Shown: one piece after another, positions 8,581 through 16,447 of the stretch | How positions within the stretch are numbered: position 1 is the first letter of the stretch | How the letters are laid out: every line of letters begins with the position of its first letter | Origin: Haloferax sulfurifontis ATCC BAA-897 | Lineage (GTDB): Archaea > Halobacteriota > Halobacteria > Halobacteriales > Haloferacaceae | Length of the DNA stretch: 64,000 bases | NCBI RefSeq assembly: GCF_000337835.1 | Contig: NZ_AOLM01000028.1 | Coordinates: 186,001 to 250,000 of the forward strand | Direction of reading: 5' to 3' | Program-made: the position numbers and the translations under genes | Notes under the pieces: model-generated | Told to the model about the DNA's origin: nothing | Databases searched by the model: none | What the model saw: the letters and a program-made list of their open reading frames with translations, nothing else

Positions 8581-10179
8581 TCAGTTCACGCCTCGTTCCT
8601 CCTCCTGCCAGTGTTCCTGTCGAAGCTCGAACTTCTGAATCTTGCCCGTCGACGTCTCCGGAAGGTTGTCTCTGAACTCCACGACGGTCGGGCACTTGTA
8701 GTGCGCCAGTCGCTCGCGACAGAACTCGATGAGGCCCTCTTCGGTCAGGTCCGACCCCTCGCGCGTGACGACGAGCGCCTTCGGCGTCTCGCCCCACTTC
8801 TCGTGCGGAACCGCGATGACCGCGGCGCGAGACACGTCCGGGTGGTCGTAGATGGTGTCCTGCACTTCGATGCTGGAGATGTTCTCGCCGCCGGAGATGA
8901 TGATGTCTTTCTTCCGGTCGACGATCGTAATCATGCGGTTTTCGTCCATCGTCGCGATGTCGCCGGTGTGGAACCAGCCCTCGACGCGGTCGTTGAACGC
9001 CTCGTCGGTGGCGTCGGGCTTGTTCCAGTACCGGTCCAGCACCTGATTGCCGCGAACGACGACCTCACCTTTCGTCCGGTCGTCGAGCGGGACGTCTTGG
9101 CCGTCCGTGTCGACGACCCGAATATCGGTGTTGAGCGTGGCGAAGCCGGGCTTGTTGATGATGCTGTATTTGTCGCCCTTCGCAATCTTGCGTTTCGAGT
9201 TGCTGGTCGTGATGATGGGGCCCGTCTCCGTGGCACCGTAGGCGTGGATGATACGCCAGCCGAGTTCGTCCTCCGTTCGTCGAATCGTCTTTTTCGGCGG
9301 GGGGCTCGCCGCGGTCTCCACGCGGACGGGGAGGTCACCGCGCGTGGGCACGTCGGCGTCTTCGTAGTACTCCAACAGCATGTTGAGCACGGTCGGTGCC
9401 CCACCGAGGAACGAGACGTCGTATTCTTCGATTCGGTCGAAGACTTTGGCGGGGTCGAAGTCGCGGAGGATGACGTGCTTCCCGCCGATGCCGGTCAGCC
9501 CGTAGATGTGACCCCAGCCGTTGATGTGGAACATCGGCGAGGTCCACAGCATCGTGTCGTTGTCTTCGAGTTCCGTGTGGTGGGCGTGGATGAGCGCGTG
9601 ATAGTGCTGTATTCGGTGCGTGTGAACGACGCCTTTCGGGTCACCGGTCGTGCCGCTCGTGTAGAGAATCGTCGCGTCGTCGTCCTCGCGGAGGTCCGGG
9701 GTCGGGGGCTGTTCGGGCGATGCCTCGTCGAGAACCGTCTCGTAGTCGTGCCACTCGCCTTCGACGCTGTCGGCGTCGTACGCCACCCACTGCTCGACGC
9801 TGGTGTCGCCGGCCTCTTTCAGGTGTTGGAGTTTCTCGGCGTAGTCGTAATCGGCGATGAGGACGGTCGGTTCGCAGTCATTGACGAGGTAGTCGTACTC
9901 CTCGGGCTGGAGTCGGAAGTTCAACGGGACGTACAGCGCCCCCAACTGCATCGACGCGTAGAGCGTCTCGATGAAGTAGTGGGAGTTCGGCGACAGGAGG
10001 GCGACGCGGTCGCCTTTCTCGACGCCCCACTCCCGAAGCGCGTTCGAGAGGCGGTTGATGCGCTCACCGAGTTCGGCGTACGTGAACTCTGTCCCGTCGT
10101 CGGCGACCACACCGACCTCGTCCCCGTATAGTTTGACAGCCCGTTCCAAGAAGTCCGTAGTGAGTAGTGGTTTTTGCAT
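8581..10179 (-). CDS. Acyl-CoA synthetase (AMP-forming, fatty-acid/aryl type)
   Basis: A 532-residue ANL-superfamily ligase. The AMP-binding loop YTSGTTGDPKGVVHTH is at residues 173-188, the GATETGP motif at 315-321, WFHTGD at 402-407, the hinge DRKKDIIISGGENIS at 421-435, and the catalytic lysine Lys513 in STGKIQ. It activates a carboxylic acid to its CoA thioester in two steps through an acyl-adenylate. The frame stays open upstream to 10347, but homology-like sequence begins at MQKPLLTTDF, so the ATG at 10179 was chosen. The long open 5' stretch looks non-coding. The gene is first in an operon with the dehalogenase-like hydrolase. Confidence 0.9.
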   Translation of the reverse strand: MQKPLLTTDFLERAVKLYGDEVGVVADDGTEFTYAELGERINRLSNALREWGVEKGDRVALLSPNSHYFIETLYASMQLGALYVPLNFRLQPEEYDYLVNDCEPTVLIADYDYAEKLQHLKEAGDTSVEQWVAYDADSVEGEWHDYETVLDEASPEQPPTPDLREDDDATILYTSGTTGDPKGVVHTHRIQHYHALIHAHHTELEDNDTMLWTSPMFHINGWGHIYGLTGIGGKHVILRDFDPAKVFDRIEEYDVSFLGGAPTVLNMLLEYYEDADVPTRGDLPVRVETAASPPPKKTIRRTEDELGWRIIHAYGATETGPIITTSNSKRKIAKGDKYSIINKPGFATLNTDIRVVDTDGQDVPLDDRTKGEVVVRGNQVLDRYWNKPDATDEAFNDRVEGWFHTGDIATMDENRMITIVDRKKDIIISGGENISSIEVQDTIYDHPDVSRAAVIAVPHEKWGETPKALVVTREGSDLTEEGLIEFCRERLAHYKCPTVVEFRDNLPETSTGKIQKFELRQEHWQEEERGVN

Positions 10180-10299
10180 ATGTCTGGTGCGCACCGATTG
10201 CGAGTTCGTACGCGGTCGACGCGGCGTCGAGAGGGCCGTGGCCCGCGGACGTCCGAATTCGTGTGTGCTATCTCTTGTTACGCCTACAGATAGTAATTC

Positions 10300-10318
10300 T
10301 ACACAATTTAAATTAATC
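10300..10318 (-). promoter_or_regulatory. Likely TATA region of the acyl-CoA ligase gene
   Basis: The only AT-rich patch upstream (AATTTAAATTGTG on the minus strand) lies 120-140 nt before the ATG at 10179. If used, it gives a leader of roughly 100 nt, longer than the leaderless pattern elsewhere in the window. Confidence 0.35.
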
Positions 10319-10412
10319 TTCCGGTTGTTGTTACCAGTGTGTCCCATTCGGTGAGCGAAACCGCTCGCCGGCGCGGTGGTCTCGCCGACTGGGTCCGCGA
10401 AGTGAGCGTCGG

Positions 10413-10898
10413 TCAGTCTTCGTCGGAAGCGCTGAGTCGGGAGCCGGCAACGAACAGCTCTTCCGGGGGGTGCGGACGGTTACGCTCGTAGGCGTCGTGG
10501 TACTCCATGAGTTGGAACAGAGTTCCCGTCGGGTTCCGAGGCGAGACGAACGCCTCGGACCACTCGTCGCGGCGCTCGTAATCGACGACTGAGAACCCGT
10601 TCGCCTCCATCGCTTCGACGACGGCCCCGATGTCCGCGACTTCCAAGGTCACGTGGTGGAGGCCCGGACCGTTGGCGTCGAGATAGTTCGTGAGAAACGA
10701 GTCCGCTCCGGTCGGTTCGATCAGTTCGAGACGGGAGCCGTCCCCGAGTCGGTAGTACGCCCACCGGAACTGGTCGTCGACCGTGTCGTCGAGCAGTTTC
10801 TGACAGCCGAGCGCGACGAGAACCGGTTCCACGTCTCGGACCGATTCGACGGCGATGCCCACGTGTTCGACGTGTATCGGCGTGTTATGGTGCTTCAC
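10413..10898 (-). CDS. VOC-family protein, methylmalonyl-CoA epimerase-like
   Basis: A 161-residue vicinal-oxygen-chelate protein with two beta-alpha-beta-beta-beta modules. Candidate metal ligands are His12 (HVEHVGIAV), His82 (GLHHVTLEV) and Glu132 (LFQLMEY), the pattern of methylmalonyl-CoA epimerase, which moves the alpha proton of a 2-methyl-acyl-CoA. It is longer than usual archaeal epimerases (about 130 residues) because of an about 25-residue C-terminal tail. The start is GTG at 10898; it is divergent from the acyl-CoA dehydrogenase gene across 118 bp. In this context it could epimerise a branched acyl-CoA intermediate, but a dioxygenase-type role cannot be excluded. Confidence 0.75.
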   Translation of the reverse strand: MKHHNTPIHVEHVGIAVESVRDVEPVLVALGCQKLLDDTVDDQFRWAYYRLGDGSRLELIEPTGADSFLTNYLDANGPGLHHVTLEVADIGAVVEAMEANGFSVVDYERRDEWSEAFVSPRNPTGTLFQLMEYHDAYERNRPHPPEELFVAGSRLSASDED

Positions 10899-10983
10899 AC
10901 GACACTCAGTCGCACGCGGCGGGTAAAATCTCTCCGGTCAGTCCAGCGGCAAAAAGTATTAACGTTGTCAGAGAATTGTCGAA

Positions 10984-11003
10984 GAATACTTACCACTGTA
11001 TTC
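10984..11003. promoter_or_regulatory. Inverted repeat over the acyl-CoA dehydrogenase TATA region
   Basis: GAATAC-N8-GTATTC is a perfect 6-bp inverted repeat. Its left arm lies 28-33 bp before the ATG at 11017, at the expected TATA position, so a bound protein would block transcription. The half-site resembles the GTATAC elements found after this gene. Confidence 0.4.
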
Positions 11004-11016
11004 TAAAATTGAGATA

Positions 11017-12153
11017 ATGGCTTACGAATTGACCGAGTCGAACGACGAGATTCGAGAACGCGTGCGCGCGTTCGGCGAAGAAGCGATTGCGCCCGTCGCA
11101 CGGGAGTACGACCGAACCGCCGAGTATCCGGACGACATCATCGCCGAGGCGGCCAAATCGGGACTCGTCGGGGCGAACGTCCCCTCGGAGTACGGCGGGC
11201 TCGGCCTCGACCCGCTGGAGATGGCGATTTACACAGAGGAGCTCTGGCGGGCGGACCCCGGTATCGGACTGGCGATTCAGGCGCGAAGCTTCGGCTCGAC
11301 GCTCCTGTTGGACCAAGCCGACGAACAGCTGTGCGAAACGTGGCTCCCGCGGATAACCGCCGGCGAAGTCGGAACGTGCATGGCGCTTACCGAACCGGAC
11401 TACGGCTCCGACATGGCGGGCATTCAAACCCGCGCCGAGCGCGACGGCGACGAGTGGACGCTCACCGGGAAGAAAAAGTGGATTACCGGCGCGTCCGTCG
11501 CCGACGTCGCGATCATCATCGCTCGGACGACCCAAGACGCCGAGCATCGGGGGTTGACCGCGTTCCTCGTGCCGACGGACCGTGACGGGTTCGAGGCGAC
11601 ACCCATCACCGGCAAGTTGGGGATTCGCGCGGCGGACGTCGCGGGAATCGAGCTCGACGACGTCCGGATTCCGAAGGAGAACGTCGTCGGAGAGGTCGAC
11701 CGGGGCTTCTATCACCTGCTCGAGTTCTTCGAGACCGAGCGGGTCAACGTGGCCGCACAGGCGGTCGGAGTCGCGCAGGCGGCCCTCGATGCGGCGACCG
11801 ACTACGCGAACTCGCGCACGCAGGGTGAAAAACCGATTAAGGAGTATCAAGCCATCCAACACAAGATTGCGGAGATGGGCTCTGCGGTCGAGGCCGCTCG
11901 GTCGCTGACCTATCGCGCCGCCTCCGCGGGCGACCGCGGGGACGACGACGCGATGAAGCTCGCGAGTATGGCGAAGCAGTTCGCCAGCGAACGGGCCGTC
12001 GAGGTCGCTGACGAAGCCGTTCAGGTACACGGCGGACCGGGATACGTCGAGGACAACTTAGTCGAGAAGTACTACCGTGACGCCCGCATCACGAAGATAT
12101 ACGAGGGCACGAACGAGATACAGAAGAACATCATCGCCCGCGAACTCCTCTGA
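11017..12153 (+). CDS. Acyl-CoA dehydrogenase
   Basis: A 378-residue FAD-dependent acyl-CoA dehydrogenase of standard length. The FAD/substrate loop ALTEPDYGSDMAG is at residues 123-135, KKKWITGA at 152-159, and the catalytic base is Glu363 in IYEGTNEIQ, the position used by short- and medium-chain enzymes. The C-terminal helical domain carries QVHGGPGYVED. It introduces the 2,3 double bond that the hydratase domain of the fusion at 3900 would then hydrate. It is transcribed alone; the SDR gene lies 440 bp downstream behind its own promoter. Confidence 0.92.
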   Translation: MAYELTESNDEIRERVRAFGEEAIAPVAREYDRTAEYPDDIIAEAAKSGLVGANVPSEYGGLGLDPLEMAIYTEELWRADPGIGLAIQARSFGSTLLLDQADEQLCETWLPRITAGEVGTCMALTEPDYGSDMAGIQTRAERDGDEWTLTGKKKWITGASVADVAIIIARTTQDAEHRGLTAFLVPTDRDGFEATPITGKLGIRAADVAGIELDDVRIPKENVVGEVDRGFYHLLEFFETERVNVAAQAVGVAQAALDAATDYANSRTQGEKPIKEYQAIQHKIAEMGSAVEAARSLTYRAASAGDRGDDDAMKLASMAKQFASERAVEVADEAVQVHGGPGYVEDNLVEKYYRDARITKIYEGTNEIQKNIIARELL

Positions 12154-12316
12154 CGGAGCGCCGCCGTACTCACGGCCGCCCCGCATTCCACCGTCCCGCC
12201 GTCACGCCGTCGGCGAGGACTGTGGGAATTGGTGTGTGCCGACCGATAGCATCGCATAGACTGTTCTCGGTGCCCGCTTCCTGCCCTACTGAGCCGGAAC
12301 ACCGCGAATCGAGTGA

Positions 12317-12334
12317 GTATACACAAACGTATAC
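12317..12334. promoter_or_regulatory. GTATAC-N6-GTATAC element, copy 1
   Basis: Two self-palindromic GTATAC hexamers separated by six bases (ACAAAC) make a symmetric 18-mer. A second copy with the same spacing is 127 bp downstream. Both lie in the 440-bp gap between the acyl-CoA dehydrogenase and SDR genes, which has no coding sequence. Confidence 0.4.
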
Positions 12335-12443
12335 AGTCGCAATAACAGACAGATTCTGACACACACCATTACAACGCTATGCACGTAACGGACATAGACA
12401 GTAACGAACATACACGAAGGTTCATATTGAATAATTATATAAT

Positions 12444-12461
12444 GTATACATCAATGTATAT
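12444..12461. promoter_or_regulatory. GTATAC-N6-GTATAT element, copy 2
   Basis: This has the same architecture as the element at 12317, with one changed base in the right half. It sits in an AT-rich tract (12420-12465) about 100 bp before the SDR TATA box and overlaps the TATACATC..ATATTCG motif shared with the promoter region of the gene at 3900. Confidence 0.4.
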
Positions 12462-12560
12462 TCGTTTGGGTCGAGACGCGAGATACCCAGTCGCGTTCGC
12501 GGTCGCACCCAACGCCCGAGAGGCAACGACGGGTCGAAAGCGGGGCGAGACACCCGTATA

Positions 12561-12570
12561 TCTTATAAGG
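12561..12570 (+). promoter_or_regulatory. TATA element of the SDR gene
   Basis: TCTTATAAGG has its TTATAA core 26-31 bp before the ATG at 12594, the spacing of a leaderless haloarchaeal transcript. Confidence 0.65.
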
Positions 12571-12593
12571 GTCGATAGTACAGAACAGTACGA

Positions 12594-13463
12594 ATGACGA
12601 ACCTTCTCGACGGAAACGTGTACGTCGTCGCCGGCGGTGGCGGCGACCTCGGTCGAGCCACTGCTGAGGAGTTGGCCGCGAACGGTGCGACAGTCGTCGT
12701 CACCGACCTCGGAACGTCGCTCGCGGGCGAGGGCACCGCGGAAGACCCAGCCGCGACGACCGCCGAAGCAATCGAAGCCGACGGCGGCGAGGCGATGGCG
12801 CACGTCGGCGACATAACCAGCCTGGAGTACACGGAGACCCTCATCGAGGACACCCTCGAAGCGTACGGGCGAATCGACGGGGCGGTCAACTACGCCGGCA
12901 TCCTCCGCGACTCGTATCTCACGAACATGACGGGTGAGGAGTGGGACGCCGTGATTCACGTTCATCTGCGCGGCCACTTCTCGCTCCTCCGGAACCTCGC
13001 TCGCCACTGGCGCGACCGCGACGAGGAGACCGAAGGCGGGCTCGCGTCGGAGCGGTCCTTCGTGAGCGTCACGAGTCCGTCGGCGCTCGGAAACGTCGGA
13101 CAGGCGAACTACGGAGCGGCGAAGGCGGGCATCCTCGGACTCACGCGGACGGCGGCACGGGAACTCGCCGCGTCGAACGTCAGAGTGAACGCCCTGTTGC
13201 CCATCGCGTACACGCGGATGACCGAGGGTCTCCTCGACGACGAGTCGAAGTCGGCGGAGAAAATCGCGCCGGTCGTCGCCGCGCTGATGAGCGACGACGC
13301 GGCCGGTATCACCGGCCGGACGATACGCGCCGTCGGCGACTCCGTCAGCGTCCTCTCGGAGCCCGAGATCGAGCGAACCGCGATAAACGAAAACGGCTGG
13401 ACGGTCGACCGCCTCACGTCGGTATTCCACGACGAACTGGGGCTCGGTGACGGCTCGGGGTAG
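12594..13463 (+). CDS. SDR-family 3-hydroxyacyl-CoA dehydrogenase-like oxidoreductase
   Basis: A 289-residue short-chain dehydrogenase. The cofactor loop is AGGGGDLG (residues 13-20), the NNAG equivalent is NYAG (99-102), and the catalytic Ser near 161-163, Tyr173 and Lys177 are present (YGAAK). A long insertion after beta-2 (GTSLAGEGTAEDPAATTAEA, starting at residue 40) resembles the SDR domain of peroxisomal multifunctional enzyme 2, which oxidises (3R)-hydroxyacyl-CoA. No MaoC hydratase lies nearby. It could act on an intermediate of opposite stereochemistry to the fusion enzyme, or on a steroid- or isoprenoid-like substrate. About 35 C-terminal residues beyond the core are unusual and may form an oligomer contact. 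Confidence 0.85.
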   Translation: MTNLLDGNVYVVAGGGGDLGRATAEELAANGATVVVTDLGTSLAGEGTAEDPAATTAEAIEADGGEAMAHVGDITSLEYTETLIEDTLEAYGRIDGAVNYAGILRDSYLTNMTGEEWDAVIHVHLRGHFSLLRNLARHWRDRDEETEGGLASERSFVSVTSPSALGNVGQANYGAAKAGILGLTRTAARELAASNVRVNALLPIAYTRMTEGLLDDESKSAEKIAPVVAALMSDDAAGITGRTIRAVGDSVSVLSEPEIERTAINENGWTVDRLTSVFHDELGLGDGSG

Positions 13464-13767
13464 CCGTCGGTCGAGACGCCACCGTTCGGACTGGGGAGGA
13501 ATCGAGCACTTCGCCGGAGTCTCGCCTTCGAACGGGGGGATTCGACTCGCAATTAGCCTAGCCTCCGATGCCCGGGAGCCACCCGTGTCGAAGATTCTAT
13601 ATAGCGACATAAGGTTTGCCTGTTTGATTCTCCGTTTTCGTCAGATACCGCTTAAACTCATTGTCCATGCACGACAACGAGCTAATCAAAAATTCAGGGA
13701 ATGTTTCATATCTGCGCTAACTACGAACAACCCAGTCCTTAGAATCAGCCTTCACGAAGCCGCTTAG

Positions 13768-14325
13768 TTGGGACGTGTCCCACAATTCCTAACAGCGTCG
13801 AAAGACACGCTAACTGGATCGAATCTCCGGCAGGCAGTTCACCAAGGCGCGGCCAACGACCAAGCACGCTACAATATGTGTTTCGCCGCGGCGACGCTCG
13901 CGGGTCAGGCGTTCGTAAATTCAGGCCTCGGCGCGGTTCACGCGTTGACCTATCCACTCGTCGTCGAACACGGTATCGGCCGCGGGTTAGCAAATGCGGT
14001 ACTCCTCCCTCACGTTATGGAGTATGACGTTCCGTCTGAACCCGACCGGTTCGCCGAAATTGCGACCCTCCTCGGCCAGCGCGAGGGACCCCCCGGCGAC
14101 ACGACGCTAGACCTCGCGTACGAGAGCGTGGATGCGGTGAAACAGCTCAACGAAGACACCGGGACGTTGACGTTGTTGTCCGGATTCCGAAGCGAACCGA
14201 TACTGTGGTATCTCCACATGGCCAGAACTCTATACATGTTTGTTCACTATCGTTGCACAAAAATCGATTCGGCTCAATTAGAATTACACAATTATGCTTG
14301 TAATTCTATGTTCGATACAATCTGA
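13768..14325 (+). pseudogene. Iron-containing alcohol dehydrogenase remnant (middle part only)
   Basis: The translated frame from about 13780 to 14210 matches the second half of Fe-dependent alcohol dehydrogenases: ARYNMCFAAATLAGQAFVNS, GLGAVHALTYPL, then RGLANAVLLPHVMEYD. The N-terminal NAD-binding half is absent and the C-terminus dissolves after TLTLLSGF into unrelated residues. The usual PHG metal-binding histidine is Arg (GIGRGLAN). There is no good start codon. It is best read as a fragment left by deletion. It marks the left part of the lower-GC accessory region. The 300 bp between it and the SDR gene hold nothing recognisable. Confidence 0.75.
14279..14308. repeat. Perfect 10-bp inverted repeat containing a TTACAC..TGTAA palindrome
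   Basis: TAGAATTACA, ten bases, then TGTAATTCTA. The core TTACACAATTATGCTTGTAA (14284-14303) shares 14 of 20 positions with cores at 37513-37532 and 43803-43822. It lies just after the Fe-ADH remnant with no gene start close by. Confidence 0.5.
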
Positions 14326-14773
14326 ACTATCGCAAACTCGTTCACTCGTGTCGCACACTGAGTTTTTTGGAGCGTTTCTGCCTTCGCCAGATTGCAGTTC
14401 AGAAAATCCGTCACTCTGTCCTTCGAGACCGTTGTTCTACGAGGTGGTGACTTGTCTCCAATCTGCATCCACCCTCACGACCTTCCGACTCATTCGGTGA
14501 TGACACTAACTTAGGGATTGTCATTCTTTAGAAACTCCGAAACGATTTGCAGAGAATGAGCCGCTCCGTCGACGCCCGTTCTGGTGCGATAATCTCTGGG
14601 ATAGTCTTACAGAAACGAAACTCTACTCAGGGTCGGTCACTACCACGGCGCGCCTTCGTGCTCACCGAAACGCGTTCCTATTGGTATCCGGATACAAACA
14701 TATCAATCCTTATACACTCCCGAAAGATTCAAACTCGTACGGGGTATCTCATCCGAACGAGTCGATTCTAGCT
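14326..14773. other. Gene-free stretch before the UlaG-like gene
   Basis: Short open frames exist on the plus strand, but none resembles a protein family and codon use is not haloarchaeal. A TTATAC box at 14710-14715 could serve the gene starting at 14774 with a leader of about 35 nt. Mobile-element debris is possible but was not recognised. Confidence 0.4.
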
Positions 14774-15637
14774 ATGACAGAAGACACGATACATTCGACG
14801 TGGGGCGACTGGCTCGTCAGCGAAATCGAACAGACTTCCCCAGATGGCGTCTCGATATGGTACCTCGGTTGCAACGGCTTCGTCGTTCGTTCTGCGACGA
14901 CTACACTCTACATCGACCCTTATTTCGCTGATGCCAGCCCACCGGGGCTCGTTCGGATGATTCCGGTACCCATGAACCCTATCGACGCAACGGAGTGTGA
15001 CGGTGTCCTCACTACACATGAACACATCGACCATATGCACCCACCATCTTACGGCCCGTTGCTCGACGATGGCGGGATGCTCTACGCGCCAAGTGCTTGC
15101 TACGAGTCAGCCGACTACCATGGCGACCTGCGTGTCAACGAAGACCAGCGGGAGGTTATTGCCGCGGGTGACTCATTCACAGTTGGTGATTTTAAAGTGC
15201 ACGTCCGTGGTGCTAACGACAGTGACGCCATCGAACCCGTATCATACGTCATCGAGCACGACACGGGAACATTCTTCCACGGCGGTGATAGCAAACCAGC
15301 TGCTGAATTCGAGGCTATCGGCGACGAGTTCGATATCGACCTCGGCGTTCTCGCGATTGGTACGGTTGGGCGGGTCTACCACGAGGCTGAAAACGAAACC
15401 CGTTCCACGAAGTGGTACATGACGACGAGCGAGTCTGTCGAGGCGGCGAACGCGCTCCAACTTGACCGCTTCCTGCCTTCTCACTACGATATGTGGAAAG
15501 GCGTGCTCGACGACCCGAAGTCCCTACACGAAGACGCGGCATCTTTCGAGTACCCCCGCAGTCTCGAAATTGTGCGTATCGGTGACCGTGTCGATCTGGA
15601 TTCAACCGGTGTCGTTCCACCATCGTCCCATCGTTGA
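14774..15637 (+). CDS. MBL-fold metallo-hydrolase, UlaG-like lactonase family
   Basis: A 287-residue metallo-beta-lactamase fold protein. The metal motif is HEHIDH (His82, His84, Asp86, His87), with further ligands at Asp172 (HGGDSKP) and His237 (PSHYD), and the early strand IWYLGCNGFVVRS is typical of UlaG (L-ascorbate-6-phosphate lactonase) relatives. It probably hydrolyses a lactone, cyclic phosphodiester or related ring. The frame is open upstream to 14681, but the upstream residues are not family-like, so ATG 14774 is preferred. Codon use is less GC-biased than in the first 13 kb. Its neighbours are ring-opening and amide-cleaving enzymes of the same island. Confidence 0.8.
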   Translation: MTEDTIHSTWGDWLVSEIEQTSPDGVSIWYLGCNGFVVRSATTTLYIDPYFADASPPGLVRMIPVPMNPIDATECDGVLTTHEHIDHMHPPSYGPLLDDGGMLYAPSACYESADYHGDLRVNEDQREVIAAGDSFTVGDFKVHVRGANDSDAIEPVSYVIEHDTGTFFHGGDSKPAAEFEAIGDEFDIDLGVLAIGTVGRVYHEAENETRSTKWYMTTSESVEAANALQLDRFLPSHYDMWKGVLDDPKSLHEDAASFEYPRSLEIVRIGDRVDLDSTGVVPPSSHR

Positions 15638-15892
15638 AATTACAACTGGCAACTCGCTTCTGGTCGGCCGAGTTCGGCGAAAGGCACGGATTCGGCGGTT
15701 AATAACTCGAACTCCGTCCAACTGTGCAGGGTACTAACGATGTTAACATCGGTCGAGAGCAAGACGACCCCCACACCCGACGGGACTCAAACCTGCGTGC
15801 ACGCGTGAAGAATACGAGAGTTGAGTACGGCGTCTAGACTGTCGTCCACTATAGACGTCATGGAGAGGACGTGGCATCAATTATTGCCAAGC

Positions 15893-16294
15893 TCAGCCCG
15901 TGGGCGACTCGACGAGTTCGATTCGTGTATTATCGGGACCACTGCAGAAGGCGTACCGTGTTTCATCGAGTTCGAATGGCTCCATGAGAATCTCGTCGTC
16001 ATTCCAGTCCTCGAGTGCGGTATCTATGTTGTCGACCTCGACTCCGTAGTGAGCAATACCGGGTTCGAGAGGTTCGACAAGTCCTGCGGCCTCGTAGGGT
16101 GTGGGGTGAACGACGAAAACTGTCTTGTCGGCGAGTTCGAGAGCAGCGTACTGAACATCACGTTCCCAGTCACCCTTTTTGATTCGACCCTGGTCCATGA
16201 CGTTGACCCCTAAGAGGTCTTCTAGGGAAGCAACTGTGTTAGCGACATCAACCGTACGGAGACCGATGTGCGAGAACGTTTCTGGAACTACCAT
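15893..16294 (-). CDS. VOC-family protein (glyoxalase/epimerase-like)
   Basis: A 133-residue VOC protein. Likely metal ligands are His9 (FSHIGL), His82 (GIAHYGV) and Glu126 (NTRIELVES). Length fits the epimerase/glyoxalase size class. The ATG at 16294 is preferred over an in-frame ATG at 16339 because the family sequence starts at VPETFSHIGLRT. It is divergent from the ribose-type binding-protein gene over 153 bp, so both probably share regulation. The substrate is unknown. Confidence 0.75.
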   Translation of the reverse strand: MVVPETFSHIGLRTVDVANTVASLEDLLGVNVMDQGRIKKGDWERDVQYAALELADKTVFVVHPTPYEAAGLVEPLEPGIAHYGVEVDNIDTALEDWNDDEILMEPFELDETRYAFCSGPDNTRIELVESPTG

Positions 16295-16386
16295 ACGTTG
16301 TAGTGGACGACGAGGGACGAAAACGTTACTCAAATGCAACGGTGTGCGAATAGCCCCACTTCATCAGATGTCTCACACTCACTATC

Positions 16387-16397
16387 GTGTAATATAA
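16387..16397 (+). promoter_or_regulatory. TATA-like element before the ribose-type importer
   Basis: GTGTAATATAATC lies 51-62 bp before ATG 16448, which would give a leader of about 25-30 nt. It is the only AT-rich promoter-like patch in the divergent gap. Confidence 0.4.
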
Positions 16398-16447
16398 TCA
16401 ACAACCATAAGGCTTTTGTGAGGTGGATACAAACCGAATTCTTGCAT

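Noticed and set aside
14326-14773. Remnant transposase after the Fe-ADH fragment
   Set aside because: Short frames show no DDE or HUH motif; inverted arms at 14279-14308 are too short and match intergenic palindromes elsewhere.
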